The notes: generated by a model not told the origin, from the letters alone. A DNA stretch of 64,000 nt from Serripes groenlandicus (GCA_031761405.1 JASEVX010000035.1:992001-1056000), one strand, 5' to 3'. Positions 13,501-21,496 are shown, counted from the first letter of the stretch. Numbers and translations: made by a program.

Positions 13501-15859
13501 TCCCCCATTTTTGGGGATTATTTATAGCTGAAATGTTTCTCTTTTCAACGATATAGTGTGTCCTACCTGTAAACAAGGGTGTCCTACTTGTAAACAATGA
13601 TATAGGGTGTCCTACCTGTAAACAATGGTATAGGGTGTCCTACTTGTAAACAATGATATAGGGTGTCCTACCTGTAAACAATGGTATAGGGTGTCTGTCC
13701 TACTTGTAAACATTGATATAGGGTGTCCTACCTGTAAACAATGATATAGGGTGTCCTACCTGTAAACAATGATATAGTGTGTCCTACCTGTAAACAATGG
13801 TATAGGGTGTTCTACTTGTAAACAATGATATAGGGTGTCCTACCTGTAAATAATGATATAGGGTGTCCTACCTGTAAACAACGATATAGGGTGTCCTACC
13901 TGTAAACAATGATATAGGGTGTCCTACCTGTAAACAATGATATTGGGTGTCCTACTTGTAAACAATGATATAGGGTGTCCTACCAGTAAATAATGATATA
14001 GAGTGTCCTACCTATAAACAATGATACTGGGTGTCCTACCTGTAAACAATGATATTGAGTGTCCTACCTGTAAACAATGATATTGGGTGTCCTACCTGTA
14101 AACAATGATATAGGGTGTCCTACCTGTAAACAATGATATAGGGTGTCCTACCTGTAAAGAATGATATAGAGTGTCCTACCTGTAAACAATGATATAGAGT
14201 GTCCTACCTGTAAACAATGATATAGAGTGTCCTACCTGTAAACAATGATAGTGGGTGTCCTACCTGTAAACAATGATATAGGGTGTCCTACCTGTAAACA
14301 ATGATAGTGGGTGTCCTACTTGTAAACAATGATATAGGGTGTCCTACCTGTAAATGATATAGAGTGTCCTACCTATAAACAATGATACTGGGTGTCCTAC
14401 CTGTAAACAATGATACTGGGTGTCCTACCTGTAAACAATGATATAGGGTGTCCTACCTGTAAACAATGATATAGGGTGTCCTACCTGTAAACAACGATAT
14501 AGGGTGTCCTACCTGTAAACAATGATATAGGGTGTCCTACCTGTAAACATTGATATAGGGTGTCCTACCTGTAAACAATGATACAGAGTGTCCTACCTGT
14601 AAACAATGATATAGAGTGTCCTACCTGTAAACAATGATATAGAGTGTCCTACCTGTAAACAATGATAGTGGGTGTCCTACCTGTAAACAATGATATTGGG
14701 TGTCCTACCTGTAAAAAATCAAGAAAGTTTGACAGTTCAGGGTTGAATTTTTCTGATTAACATGGAAACTAAGAAGAAATTTATTTGCCTATCAGGTAGT
14801 TTCATATAAAAAAATGCATTTTCAAAATTTCGTTGTTGTAATTATAAGTATGGAATTGTCGCTATATATAGTAAAATCTCTTGAGAATATGTTGCTATGG
14901 TTTTAAAAATTGTAATCATAACATTGTTTTTCCTCTTGGCATAACTCTGGTACTGGCATAACCAGTTTCTACATTATATTTCATTCTAATAATCTATTTG
15001 TATTAAGAAAAGTGTCAAACTACGTCTACATGTTGTTGAAAGTATAAGATAGATAGATATATTTTATTTGACTTATACAAATACATGTATCTCATCATTT
15101 ACATACATTTACATAAACAAATGTATACGTAAACATGAAATAATAATCCGAAATAACTTGGGAGTTTCCTGATTTTAGTATAGCTCAAAAATAGCTTATA
15201 CCAAATAAAGCAAATTTAACCTTTTACTTAAAGCAGTTAAGGAGAGTGTGAATATAACAATTGTTGAAAGACATATCTTATTCTGTATTCATACTGTCAA
15301 TCACCTACATATGTTACTTCAAATGTCATCTTATTTAGATGATCTGAAGCTTATAGTATGTGAGTAATGGGTATTTAGGAATAAATAAAACAGTTGGGCA
15401 CTTTTCAACACTAAATAACATTTACTGTAGCAATATATACAACCTGTAATAGAAAGAAGTGTGTATACCTAGGGCTTTTTCGAACTAGAAAGAAGTATGT
15501 ATACCAAGGGCTTTTTCGAACTAGAAAGAAGTACATGTATGTATACCTGGGTTTTTCGAACTATTTTGTCACACATGGTACATACATGTACATGTATCAT
15601 AACATATTTAATACATACTCATTTCTTAATATTAATGATTTTGTGATAAGATTGCATAATTTTGCAATAAGTATAAGAGATGTGTTTACGTATGACGAGG
15701 AACCTATTTACGTTTCAGGTAAAAGGTGTCGTTGAAGAACTTGAAAACAGAGCCGGGGACGATTTCAACAAGATTCGGCCACAGACCTGTCGGATGAAGA
15801 AGAAATCCAAGCAAAGAGAACTCACTTTCCTACAGGATTTGACGACCGCTTTACGTTAA
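1334..15859 (+). CDS. Protein with C-terminal dynein-stalk-like domain (5' end unresolved)
   Basis: Exons 7172-7339, 9193-9319, 10361-10514, 11931-12116 and 15719-15859 join in phase through GT/AG sites to give 257 residues ending at TAA; a probable upstream acidic exon is 1334-1513. Helical pairs come first (RRRVRMAIEEQNVSELKKA, then LLIAIRDKDYDKLKASLKK). After these come LDQATISEIRSYSTPP, VHTVMMATLLLLGKWE, LGKIGKESLKRLISEF and DYTIDQVRLVSAGCATFYVW. This order (ITEIKS, PP, V..V..AV..LLG, W, L..F, ....V...S.A....YVW) matches the coiled-coil stalk and microtubule-binding region of dynein heavy chains. The ORF stops just after it, with no AAA modules, so it is not a dynein. Stand-alone stalk domains occur in IQANK1-type proteins; that identity is a guess because no IQ or ankyrin exon was found here. 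Confidence 0.82.
1514..3040. other. Probable intron sequence, unrecognised
   Basis: AT-rich, with only short open frames. If 1334-1513 belongs to the stalk-domain gene, this is part of its 5.7-kb intron. Confidence 0.4.
3050..3190 (-). repeat. Diverged tRNA-headed SINE fragment
   Basis: Shares GATGAACAAACCAGTACTAG, GGAAATGTG and CCACGCTAACCACTCTG blocks with the intact SINE at 19422-19653, in the same orientation. Confidence 0.55.
3203..3352 (+). mobile_element. Diverged TTAA MITE family B copy
   Basis: Central palindrome around ACAATGCAGATTTCAGGAGA...TCTGCATTGTTGG and a TTTGGCATCG end match the family seen at 6712, 15856 and 46253. Confidence 0.45.
3959..4191 (+). mobile_element. TTAA hairpin MITE family A copy
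   Basis: Starts TTAACCTTTAGT, has GACGCTTTCTGACGCC, a perfect GAGAAATTGCTC/GAGCAATTTCTC hairpin at 4031-4061, GTCGTCTGTTGCAG and a GGGAAAGGGTTA end. Confidence 0.75.
4428..4830. repeat. Dispersed element with one copy of the 28-bp unit
   Basis: Shares ordered blocks (TGTATACCT, ATTGTAAATATAT, TTTCTTGCATAGT, a single ATGATATAGGGTGTCC unit at about 4678-4703, GTTTGACA, AGGGTTGAAATTT, TAAGAAGAAG) with 13290-14780. There the unit is repeated about 42 times. The minus strand is open over 136 codons but resembles no known protein. Confidence 0.7.
4902..5096 (+). repeat. Two-copy direct tandem repeat (97-98 bp)
   Basis: Units 4902-4998 and 4999-5096 are nearly identical, including TCCTAACACACCGGTCAGTT. 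Confidence 0.9.
5924..6133 (+). repeat. Two-copy direct tandem repeat (105 bp)
   Basis: Units start CAATGTTACCTTTCGTATTT at 5924 and 6029; a third CAATGTTA at 6134 marks the end. Confidence 0.9.
6305..6536. mobile_element. Palindromic MITE family C copy (GAGCCG-type)
   Basis: Inverted ends GACCAACATAATGGACTCTGCG and CGCAGAGGCCATAATGTTGG (mismatched), with inner GATCAGCC/GGCTGATC. Same family as 11602-11862. Known type of hairpin repeat in bivalves. Confidence 0.75.
6712..6925 (-). mobile_element. TTAA MITE family B copy
   Basis: Ends TTAACTCTTTCAGCG and CGGCGCTGAAAGAGTTAA, with a central palindrome (CAGGTGAGTCAGCTCG / CGAGCTGTCTCACCTG). Sits exactly between two direct copies of its flank. 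Confidence 0.85.
6968..7044 (+). repeat. 19-bp microsatellite (TATGTAACAATAGTTACAT)
   Basis: About four units of a self-complementary TGTAAC...GTTACA motif, each able to form a small hairpin. Confidence 0.85.
7172..7339 (+). CDS. Stalk-domain gene exon (helical repeat 1)
   Basis: 2 nt + 55 codons + 1 nt; CATACAG acceptor and GTAAGA donor. It encodes ATKPEVLRRRVRMAIEEQ, then VSELKKAVDDMKSLKLV and an EQADSELQFL segment: heptad-rich helices. A duplicated AT-rich segment carrying a MITE ends about 60 bp upstream. Confidence 0.85.
7430..7830. repeat. Fragmented SINE copies in intron
   Basis: Contains TTCATGATCCCTGGGTAAAC and a second CATGATCTCTGGGTGAAC, GGTTCGATCCCCAGTC (B-box-like) and the minus-strand head GACGCTAACCTCTCGACCACTG. 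At least two SINE pieces in different orientations. Confidence 0.5.
8108..9129 (+). repeat. 32-bp satellite array, about 32 units
   Basis: Unit approximates ATTGAGTGTATCAATAATTC plus CTTAAGCTTACA. Spacing of 32 bp was checked at 8281, 8313 and 8345. Units are diverged. Lies in the intron before the exon at 9193. Confidence 0.92.
9193..9319 (+). CDS. Stalk-domain gene exon (helical repeat 2)
   Basis: 2 nt + 41 codons + 2 nt; TTGTAG acceptor and GTAAGA donor. ALLIAIRDKDYDKLKASLKK and RLAQEIELALQLIRR repeat the L..AI..D...L...I pattern of the previous exon. The preceding intron holds a 1-kb satellite ending only 64 bp from this acceptor. Confidence 0.87.
9661..9927 (-). mobile_element. tRNA-headed SINE with target-site duplication
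   Basis: The tRNA-like head is at the right end, on the complement (GTGTAGTGGTAG A-box; GGGTCCGATCCC B-box). The tail side has GATTGATTGATTG. CCAAATGT flanks both sides (9653-9660 and 9928-9935). Confidence 0.82.
10021..10248 (-). mobile_element. TTAA hairpin MITE family A copy
   Basis: TTAATCCTTTCCCACATG start, CTGCAGCAGACG, imperfect GAAATTAGTC/GAGCAATTTC hairpin and GTGGGAAAGGGTTA end. Confidence 0.8.
10361..10514 (+). CDS. Stalk-domain gene exon (ISEIRSY..PP motif)
   Basis: 1 nt + 51 codons; TTTTTCCCAG acceptor and GTAAGT donor. It encodes LKKLRKLLHAILALDQATIS, EIRSYSTPPTVVHTVMMATL and LLLGKWENETK, the recognisable start of a dynein stalk-type domain. Confidence 0.9.
10583..10665. repeat. 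Short inverted repeat
   Basis: GTACTCAAAAGAATCGT at about 10607-10623 and ACGATTCTTTTGAGTAC at about 10632-10648 form a near-perfect 17-bp stem. A related half occurs near 57950. Confidence 0.75.
10764..10782 (+). repeat. Poly-G run
   Basis: 19 consecutive G in an intron, preceded by T-rich sequence; a likely assembly-sensitive site and potential G-quadruplex. Confidence 0.95.
10915..11050 (+). repeat. SINE head fragment
   Basis: GGTGTAGTGGCCACAGCGTCC (A-box side) and AGAGTTCGATTCCTGGTC (B-box) followed by SINE body words. No intact 3' end seen. Confidence 0.55.
11341..11497 (+). mobile_element. Partial MITE family A copy
   Basis: CTTGTAGACGCATTTTGAGG, GAATTGCTCATAGTGAGCAA hairpin and CTGCAGATTTGCGCATG remain; both CCCTTTCCC termini are degraded. 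Confidence 0.6.
11602..11862. mobile_element. Palindromic MITE family C copy
   Basis: About 260 bp with ends GAGCCGTTCCACGAGAAAAC and GTTCTCGTGGAACGGCTC (one mismatch), plus inner GCGCAGGCTAA/TTAGCCTGCGCG. It ends 68 bp before the exon at 11931. Confidence 0.88.
11931..12116 (+). CDS. Stalk-domain gene exon (LGKIGKES...FYVW)
   Basis: 62 codons, phase 0 both sides; ATTTTACAG acceptor and GTAAGT donor. It encodes KWTNIQINLGKIGKESLKRL, then the PLEVAMGAKDYLRDYTIDQV segment and VSAGCATFYVW. The last motif matches the SxAxxxxxxWV helix of dynein stalks. A palindromic MITE ends at 11862, just upstream. Confidence 0.9.
12117..13270. other. Intron, nothing recognised
   Basis: Plain AT-rich sequence; short open frames only. 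Confidence 0.5.
13290..14790. repeat. Dispersed element interrupted by expansion of its own 28-bp unit
   Basis: Flanks on both sides of the array match 4428-4830 in the same order (TGTATACC..., TTTCTTGCATAGT before; GTTTGACAGTTCAGGGTTGA and AACTAAGAAGAA after). Confidence 0.7.
13546..14716 (+). repeat. 28-bp minisatellite, about 42 units
   Basis: Unit: CAATGATATAGGGTGTCC followed by TACCTGTAAA. Units differ at a few positions (AGGG/AGAG/TGGG, ACCTG/ACTTG), and some shorter or longer units occur near the left edge, as in an array that homogenises from within. Lies in the last intron of the stalk-domain gene. Confidence 0.97.
14717..15718. other. Intron remainder
   Basis: AT-rich. Contains three near-identical 35-40 bp words around GTGTATACCTAGGGCTTTTT at 15460-15560 (tandem triplication); otherwise nothing recognised. 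Confidence 0.6.
15719..15859 (+). CDS. Stalk-domain gene last exon and stop
   Basis: 46 codons + TAA after a GTTTCAG acceptor. It encodes VKGVVEELENRAGDDFNKIR, then a basic tail with MKKKSKQRE and LQDLTTALR. The stop TAA is part of the TTAA at which a MITE is inserted, so the 3'UTR begins as transposon sequence. Confidence 0.88.
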   Translation, partial: VKGVVEELENRAGDDFNKIRPQTCRMKKKSKQRELTFLQDLTTALR

Positions 15860-16062
15860 CTCTTTCAGTGCCGAACTGGTAAAGGTAGACTCTTCCATGT
15901 TCCAAATTGGGTGCCTCTATTTCTCATGTAATAAGAGTTTTGGAATATTTCGATAACTAAATTGCAAACAATGCTGATTTCAGGTGAGACAGCTCGTTAC
16001 GAGCTAGATCACTTGAATCAGTATTGTTTTCAAAAACCTCAATATGGCGCTGAAGGAGGTAA
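15856..16062 (+). mobile_element. TTAA MITE family B copy starting at a stop codon
   Basis: TTAACTCTTTCAGTGCCGAA start and ATGGCGCTGAAGGAGGTAA end, with a central palindrome CAGGTGAGACAGCTCGTTAC. The left TTAA is codon CGT's T plus the TAA stop of the stalk-domain gene. Confidence 0.85.
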
Positions 16063-16194
16063 TACTTATTAATATTCAACATTTTTTGCAGCTTACGACT
16101 AAACGTCTAGACAAAATATCTCTATTAATGAAAGTATGATTAATTTTTAGTGTTGCAAACATTTTGGCGTATTCAATGATAGACCACAGGCGTC

Positions 16195-16575
16195 CGAATT
16201 TCTAATACAGCAAAAAATGCGGAAAATCACACAATACCTCGTTAAGATACTCAAAAAGTCTCTCTATATTGTCTATACGCTATGATAACAATGATCGTAA
16301 TGGTAATTTGGGGAATCCCGCACGTGTTACTATAAATAGCCCCTCTATACGTCCAAATAGTGTAATAATAATGACAAGGTGTGCAACGCCATTTTACCCA
16401 TTAGTATTACACCATATGGACTTATAGAGGGGCTATTTATAGTAACACGTGCGGGATTCCCCAAAATACCAATACGATCATTTTGACAATATTGAGAGAC
16501 TTTTTGAGTATTTTAACGAGGTATTGTGTGATTTCTTTCTCATTTTTTGCTGTAATAGAAATTAGGATGCCTGTG
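16195..16575. mobile_element. Foldback element (381 bp) with 7-bp target duplication
   Basis: Long inverted arms: CACAGGCGTCCGAATTTC / GAAATTAGGATGCCTGTG at the tips and GGGGAATCCCGCACGTGTTA / TAACACGTGCGGGATTCCCC inside. GATAGAC flanks both ends (16188-16194 and 16576-16582). A second copy lies at 29111-29735. Confidence 0.92.
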
Positions 16576-16582
16576 GATAGAC

Positions 16583-17464
16583 ACCCCAACAGTCATTTCC
16601 GATTTAAGGATGGAGATCAAATCTTTTAAATGTTGAAACTTCTGCAAATATTGCTAATAGTAATAACAAAGTAAGTAATAAATAGTTATAAAACTATTTT
16701 GTCAGTCAATGTTGAAAAACAGTCAATTTCAGTCAATGAAAATGTACAAAAGTTGTCTTACTGGGTATATCTACCAAGTAAAAATAAAGCATAAACAATC
16801 AATATTTAGATATTTATTGTACTGGAAAGTGTAATTATTACTCTCATTTTGTCTCAGAAATATGATTCTCATATTTCAATACAACTTCTGAACAGTTTTA
16901 AAACGTTGACTATACCTCCATGTACCTGTCGGTTAGAGTATCAAAGTTCACGTTCACGTTATGTTATAATCCGGAGTTCAGCACATTTGAGAAAACCATG
17001 CTTATAGTTTGCAAAGTTCGTTATCCGATACAGTTCACTTGTTTCATTTCTCGAACGCACCTATTGTTTCTATAATACTTAAAAAACGTTGCCTCGTATA
17101 GAACATCTATAGTATTTGTCTTTGAATTCCTTTTGGCAAAAATGGAAAATCTTTATAGTTAAAAGTTTCATTAATGAAAAGAGATGAAAATCACTGTCGA
17201 AATTGGAGAAATCTGAATGTTTTTATCCTGTTTTCACCATGCGCAAGATTTGAAAATATATTAAACTTGTTGAATGTGGCAATACACAGAAGAAGAAGAA
17301 ATTGCAATGTCTCTTTTTATCACTATTTGGTGTTTTGTTGTATCTGCACCGAGTAACTGTTCAGATAAGTCTGTGTATATGAATAGTTTTCACAATTCGC
17401 CTATATGATATATTTATATAAAAACATATTCTAGCAGCCCAACTAGTTTAACACCAATATAATG
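16583..17464. other. Intergenic, nothing recognised
   Basis: AT-rich sequence without coding-like exons or known repeats that I could identify. Confidence 0.5.
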
Positions 17465-17692
17465 TTAACCTTTTCCCACCTCAGTATAACTAATATGTAG
17501 CCGATGACTTTGAATACATCTATGCTCAATTATGAAAAGAAAATCCATGACTGAAAGTGAAATTATTTAATAGAGTTGAAAACATTGTGGCAAAAGGAGA
17601 AATTACTCATTGTGAGCAATTTCACCTTGTGCCAAACAAATTTCAAAATTCGTCTGCTGCAGATGCGTCAGAATGCGTCTAAGAGTTGGAAT
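17465..17692 (-). mobile_element. MITE family A copy, degraded right end
   Basis: TTAACCTTTTCCCACC start, GAGAAATTACTCATTGTGAG hairpin, CGTCTGCTGCAGATGCGTC; the right terminus reads AAGAGTTGGAA instead of GGGAAAGGG. Confidence 0.65.
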
Positions 17693-17900
17693 AATACCAA
17701 ATAAACCACCATATCGCCAACTTCGTCACTATTGATTGCATCTTAAGGAACAAGTCGATCCAGATGATTATCAAATATGACAAATATGACAAATATGACA
17801 AATATGACAAACTGCTATCTATACGTAAATTAACATTTTTCCCACAATGTTTCCAAAGCTGTCAAGCTATAAAGCCATGTAAGACGTCTTAGTGAAAATG

Positions 17901-18112
17901 TTAAGCCTTCAGGACTTGCAGACCCATTTTGACGCATCTGCAGCAGACGTTAAACATTGTGTCATAATGAGCAATATCTCCTTTTGTCACAACGTTGTTT
18001 TATACACTCTATTTTGATAATTATACTGTTAATTTGAAGAGATATTACAATGTTGCCTATATGTTTTGAAGTGTCGTCTGCTGAAGAATTATTGTATGTG
18101 GGAAAGGGTTAA
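17901..18112 (+). mobile_element. MITE family A copy
   Basis: TTAAGCCTTCAGGACTTGCA start, CATCTGCAGCAGACG, and GTATGTGGGAAAGGGTTAA end; the hairpin's left arm is lost. Confidence 0.7.
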
Positions 18113-18142
18113 ACCATCACTGTTTTCATATCATTCCGTATA

Positions 18143-18395
18143 TATCGAGGGCTTGGCGTGACACGGTTGTAACTAAAATTGTTATTTCTTTTACCAAGGT
18201 TAATCACCTCGCCATAAAGTCTTTATAAGCGTTAACTCATTTTTCCTGGTATACAATGAAAACTTAGGTGCCATTGCTCGTTCTGAGCAATGGCACCTAA
18301 ATTTGCATTGTTCACGAAGGGTTCAAAATTGCCCCTAAACCAGGGTTTTCAAAATAGGTTTTTAGTTACAACCGTTTCACGCCAAGCCCTCGATA
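18143..18395. mobile_element. Palindromic MITE family D copy
   Basis: Inverted ends TATCGAGGGCTTGGCGTGAC and GTTTCACGCCAAGCCCTCGATA, and a central perfect hairpin TTAGGTGCCATTGCTC/GAGCAATGGCACCTAA. Second copy, opposite orientation, at 47579-47827. Confidence 0.9.
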
Positions 18396-18511
18396 TGTGT
18401 GATGTTGTTGTTACGTTATTATTGTATTACCGAGTGAGCAATTCCATCAACCATATACGAACAATCCGCAGCATATTTGAAAGCATCGAGGCAAACTTAT
18501 TGAAAATCTCT

Positions 18512-18740
18512 TTAAACCTTTCCCTCATACAACAATTCTGCAGCAGACGACTTTGAACATATTTTGTCAAAAAGTGGAAAATCTCTATAATTGAATGGAT
18601 AACCTATGACTAAAAGTGGAAAACATTGTGTCAAAAGGAGAAATTGCTCGTTTTGAGCAATTTCTCCTTTTGTCACTATGTTTTAAAAATGCCGTCTGCT
18701 GCAGAGGCGTCTGAAAGCGTCTATATGAGGAAAGGGTTAA
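18512..18740 (-). mobile_element. MITE family A copy
   Basis: TTAAACCTTTCCCTCATAC start, perfect GAGAAATTGCTCGTTTTGAG hairpin, GAGGAAAGGGTTAA end. Confidence 0.85.
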
Positions 18741-18892
18741 GGGAAAGTTTAGTTATGGAAAAGAGTGAAATGTATTTTTGGCAAAATGAGAAATAACTGT
18801 TCACGAGTAATTTCCCCTTTTGTCTAAATGTTGTCCCTAAGGTCGTCTGCTGCAGAGAAGTCAGTAAGCGTCTTTCTGTGTGAAAGGGTTGA
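18741..18892 (-). mobile_element. Right part of another MITE family A copy
   Basis: Abuts the previous copy; keeps GGTCGTCTGCTGCAGAGAAG and GTGTGAAAGGGTTGA. Confidence 0.6.
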
Positions 18893-19140
18893 GCGATCAC
18901 TGGTTGCATATCGTTCCATATATGTGTGATGTTTCTTGTTAAGTTATTTTTGAATTATTGAGTGAGTCATCTCATTTAAATGCTAGCCTTTATTAAATCA
19001 ACAAAATGTATTTTAGTGTCGTCTTTTGTTTTGTTTGTATATTTTACGTCATTTTCAAAAATAGTTTTAAATAAAAAATAATATCGGTATAATTATACCC
19101 CCCCTTCGAAGAAGAGGGTGTATATAGGAGACCCTGTGTC

Positions 19141-19339
19141 GGTCGGTCGGTCTGTCGGTCTGTAGGTCGGTCGGTCGGTCTGTCGGTCTGTAGGTCGGTC
19201 GGTCGGTCTGTATGTCGGTCGGTCGGTCGGTCGGTCGGTCGGTCGGTCGGTCGGTCGGTCGGTCGGTCGGTCGGTACGTCGGTCGGTCGGTCGGTCATTC
19301 GGTCGGTCGGTCGGTCGGTCGGCCGGTCGTCGGTCGGTC
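19141..19339 (+). repeat. GGTC/TGTC tetranucleotide array 1
   Basis: About 50 units of GGTC with scattered TGTC/TGTA. Reads as PTDR on the complement, but this is not a gene. Confidence 0.97.
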
Positions 19340-19421
19340 GGTTTGTATATTTTACGTCATTTTCAAAAATAGTTTTAAATAAAAAATAATATCGGTATAA
19401 TTATACCCCCCTTCGAAGAAG

Positions 19422-19653
19422 AATGAATGAATGAATGTATATTGTTTTATGGCGCATCGACAGCTAATGTCATTTAGCGCGCAATTAAATTTAATTATTC
19501 ATGATCCCTGGGTAAAAAAACCAGTACTAGGCTAGGAAATGTGCCTTGCCCAAGGGCACTCCACCATGACCGTAGTGCCGCGACTGGGGATCGAACCCGG
19601 GACACCCGGTTTCGAAATCCCCGACGCTAACCACCCGACCACAACGGATTCCT
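19422..19653 (-). mobile_element. tRNA-headed SINE with 11-bp target duplication
   Basis: CTTCGAAGAAG flanks both sides (19411-19421 and 19654-19664). The complement starts with a tRNA-like head (TGGTCGGGTGGTTAGCG A-box; GGTTCGATCCC B-box), then CTTGGGCAAGGCACATTTCC, and ends with an ATTC repeat tail. It splits a GGTC-array element. Confidence 0.92.
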
Positions 19654-19690
19654 CTTCGAAGAAGAGGGTGTATATAGGAGACCCTGTGTC

Positions 19691-19796
19691 GGTCGGTCGG
19701 TTTGTCGGTCGGTCGGTCGGTAGATCGGTCGGTCGGTCTGTCGGTCTGTAGGTCGGTCGGTCGGTCGGTCGGTCGGTCGGTCGGTCGGTCGGTCGG
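19691..19796 (+). repeat. GGTC tetranucleotide array 2
   Basis: About 27 units after the same GAGACCCTGTGTC leader as array 1. Confidence 0.97.
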
Positions 19797-20061
19797 AAGC
19801 CATATTTTGTTTGGCCTATTTCTTACAAACCACTTTTTTACTAACATTTTACATGAAGCTTCTATACCAAGAGGAGATGTGCATATCCTAAAGGTCTTAC
19901 AATTGCATGTTTTGGCCCTTTTACTTATTAAGTTATGGTGTAGGTCAAGGTGCTGTTTTGGTTTTTGTTATCATCTTCAGTGATAGTTCTAGTTTATCTT
20001 GACAACAATACCCTCGAAACCGGATATCCCGCTCCCAAGGCGGACGATGGGCCTTTGCCAC

Positions 20062-20338
20062 ATACGAGGGGTGTCTCAGAAGTTCATGGACTTTTCTCAT
20101 AAGTTTTGTTTTAACATATATAATTACTTGTTATTAACGTTAAACAATCTTTGCTTTTCATGGAATGAAATGTAAAATGGGTGCATTTGCATTCATATTA
20201 TACCTATAATACGTTTCTATGGAAACCTAGTAACGTCCACCCGGCGCACACCAATTTTACGTTACTAATTACTTGCACTGTCTTCTCTTATATACGCAAA
20301 AAAGTAAGTTCTCGCCGTTTACAGACGCTTTCCGACGA
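20062..20338 (+). mobile_element. Possible mariner-like terminus
   Basis: ACGAGGGGTGTCTCAGAAGT resembles the ends of mariner elements (TACGAGGG..GTC..AAAAGT). No transposase follows; an inverted GTCCATGAAACG near 20831 might be the other end. Weak. Confidence 0.3.
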
Positions 20339-20408
20339 CTTTTAAAATCATTCTGCCAAAAGGAGAAATTGCTTTAAAACGAGAAGTTTCTTTTTTTGCA
20401 AAAATGTT

Positions 20409-20738
20409 TTAACCCTTTCCCGAATATAGACGCATTTTGACGCATCTGCAGCAGACGACTGGATGAAAAATATAAGCATTAAACAACAAATCATCGGAAG
20501 ATCTTTATTATTATCCCTTCCCCACTTGCAGACGCATTTTGACGCAATAGCAGCAGACGACTTTTGAAAACATTGTGGACAAAGTTGAAATTGCTCATAA
20601 TGAGCCATTTCTCCTTTGGCCATAATGTTTTCAACTTTATTTAACAATTAAGCATTTTTTATGGAGATTTTTCAGGTTTTTGTCACCATGTTTTCAAAGT
20701 CGTCTGCTGCAGATTTGTTGTAAGAGGGAAAGGGTTAA
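20409..20738 (+). mobile_element. Composite of two MITE family A copies
   Basis: A truncated copy starting TTAACCCTTTCCCGAATAT is followed at about 20514 by a second CCCTTCCCCACTTGCAGACG start; one shared right end AGAGGGAAAGGGTTAA. Confidence 0.75.
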
Positions 20739-20869
20739 AACAATGATTGTGACAGAGTGGAAAGCATGGCGAGACCTTTTTGGAAAACGGCATATTAAAT
20801 AGTATCAAAATATGCAAAAATACCTTTAAGTCCATGAAACGTAAAAAGTAAGAGAAGATCAATACATTG

Positions 20870-21300
20870 ATGTCAACATATCATGATCAATGATAAATCG
20901 TGGAGCCAAATGTTCTGATTAATTTTCATGAATATAGGATAATATAACTGACTTCCGCAGTGTTCTCATTATTATTCTAATATTTGACCTAGTGACCTAG
21001 TTTTAAACGCTCCCATGATCAAGTTTTGAATTTGACCAAGATCTTGTGGAGACAAATGTTATGATAAATGTTCATAAACATTAGATGCAAAATATGGCCT
21101 CTAGGGTCATTGTTAACCAAGGTGGCTAAGTTTCGCCAAACGATGACATTAAACTTGGTTATGTTGTCGTTGAATGATGTCCCATGACCAAACAATACAT
21201 TTGACGAAGTTTCAGAAAATTCGACCAGGGATTGCAGAGTAGTAGATAATTGACAATGTGGCCGCCGTCGCCGGAAAAGTGACAGCTATGCTTCACTCAA
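20870..21300. repeat. Dispersed repeat (TGACCTAGTGACCTAG type)
   Basis: Contains TTTGACCTAGTGACCTAGTT and ATTTGACGAAGTTTCAGAAA words typical of medium repeats in bivalves. No coding potential seen. Confidence 0.4.
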
Positions 21301-21496
21301 CATTCGTGGGCGGGATAAAATTGCTTGTTATGAGCAAGTTATCCATTAGCTACAACGTTTTCCAACAGGAATGTCCAAAGTGTGCTTGTGTTTCAGGGAA
21401 GGATTAACCCCCGTAGAACAGCTCTTTTCCATTGCCATAACCAGGCTTGCTCTCCAGAAGTTGTTTTCAGATTGCGTGGTGGTTCATGCCGCTTTC

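Larger units (their letters stand above)
19034..19796 (+). repeat. Tandem duplication of a GGTC-array element
   Basis: The block from TTTGTATATTTTACGTCATT through TATACCCCCC, CTTCGAAGAAG and the GGTC array occurs at 19034-19339 and again from 19340; the second copy is split by a SINE. Confidence 0.88.

Noticed and set aside
13546..14716. CRISPR-like direct repeats
   Set aside because: The 28-bp units are contiguous, with no unique spacers, in a eukaryotic intron. It is a minisatellite.
19044..19298. Open frame coding PTDRPTDR repeats
   Set aside because: It is only a translation of the GGTC tetranucleotide array; same for 19527-19983 on both strands.
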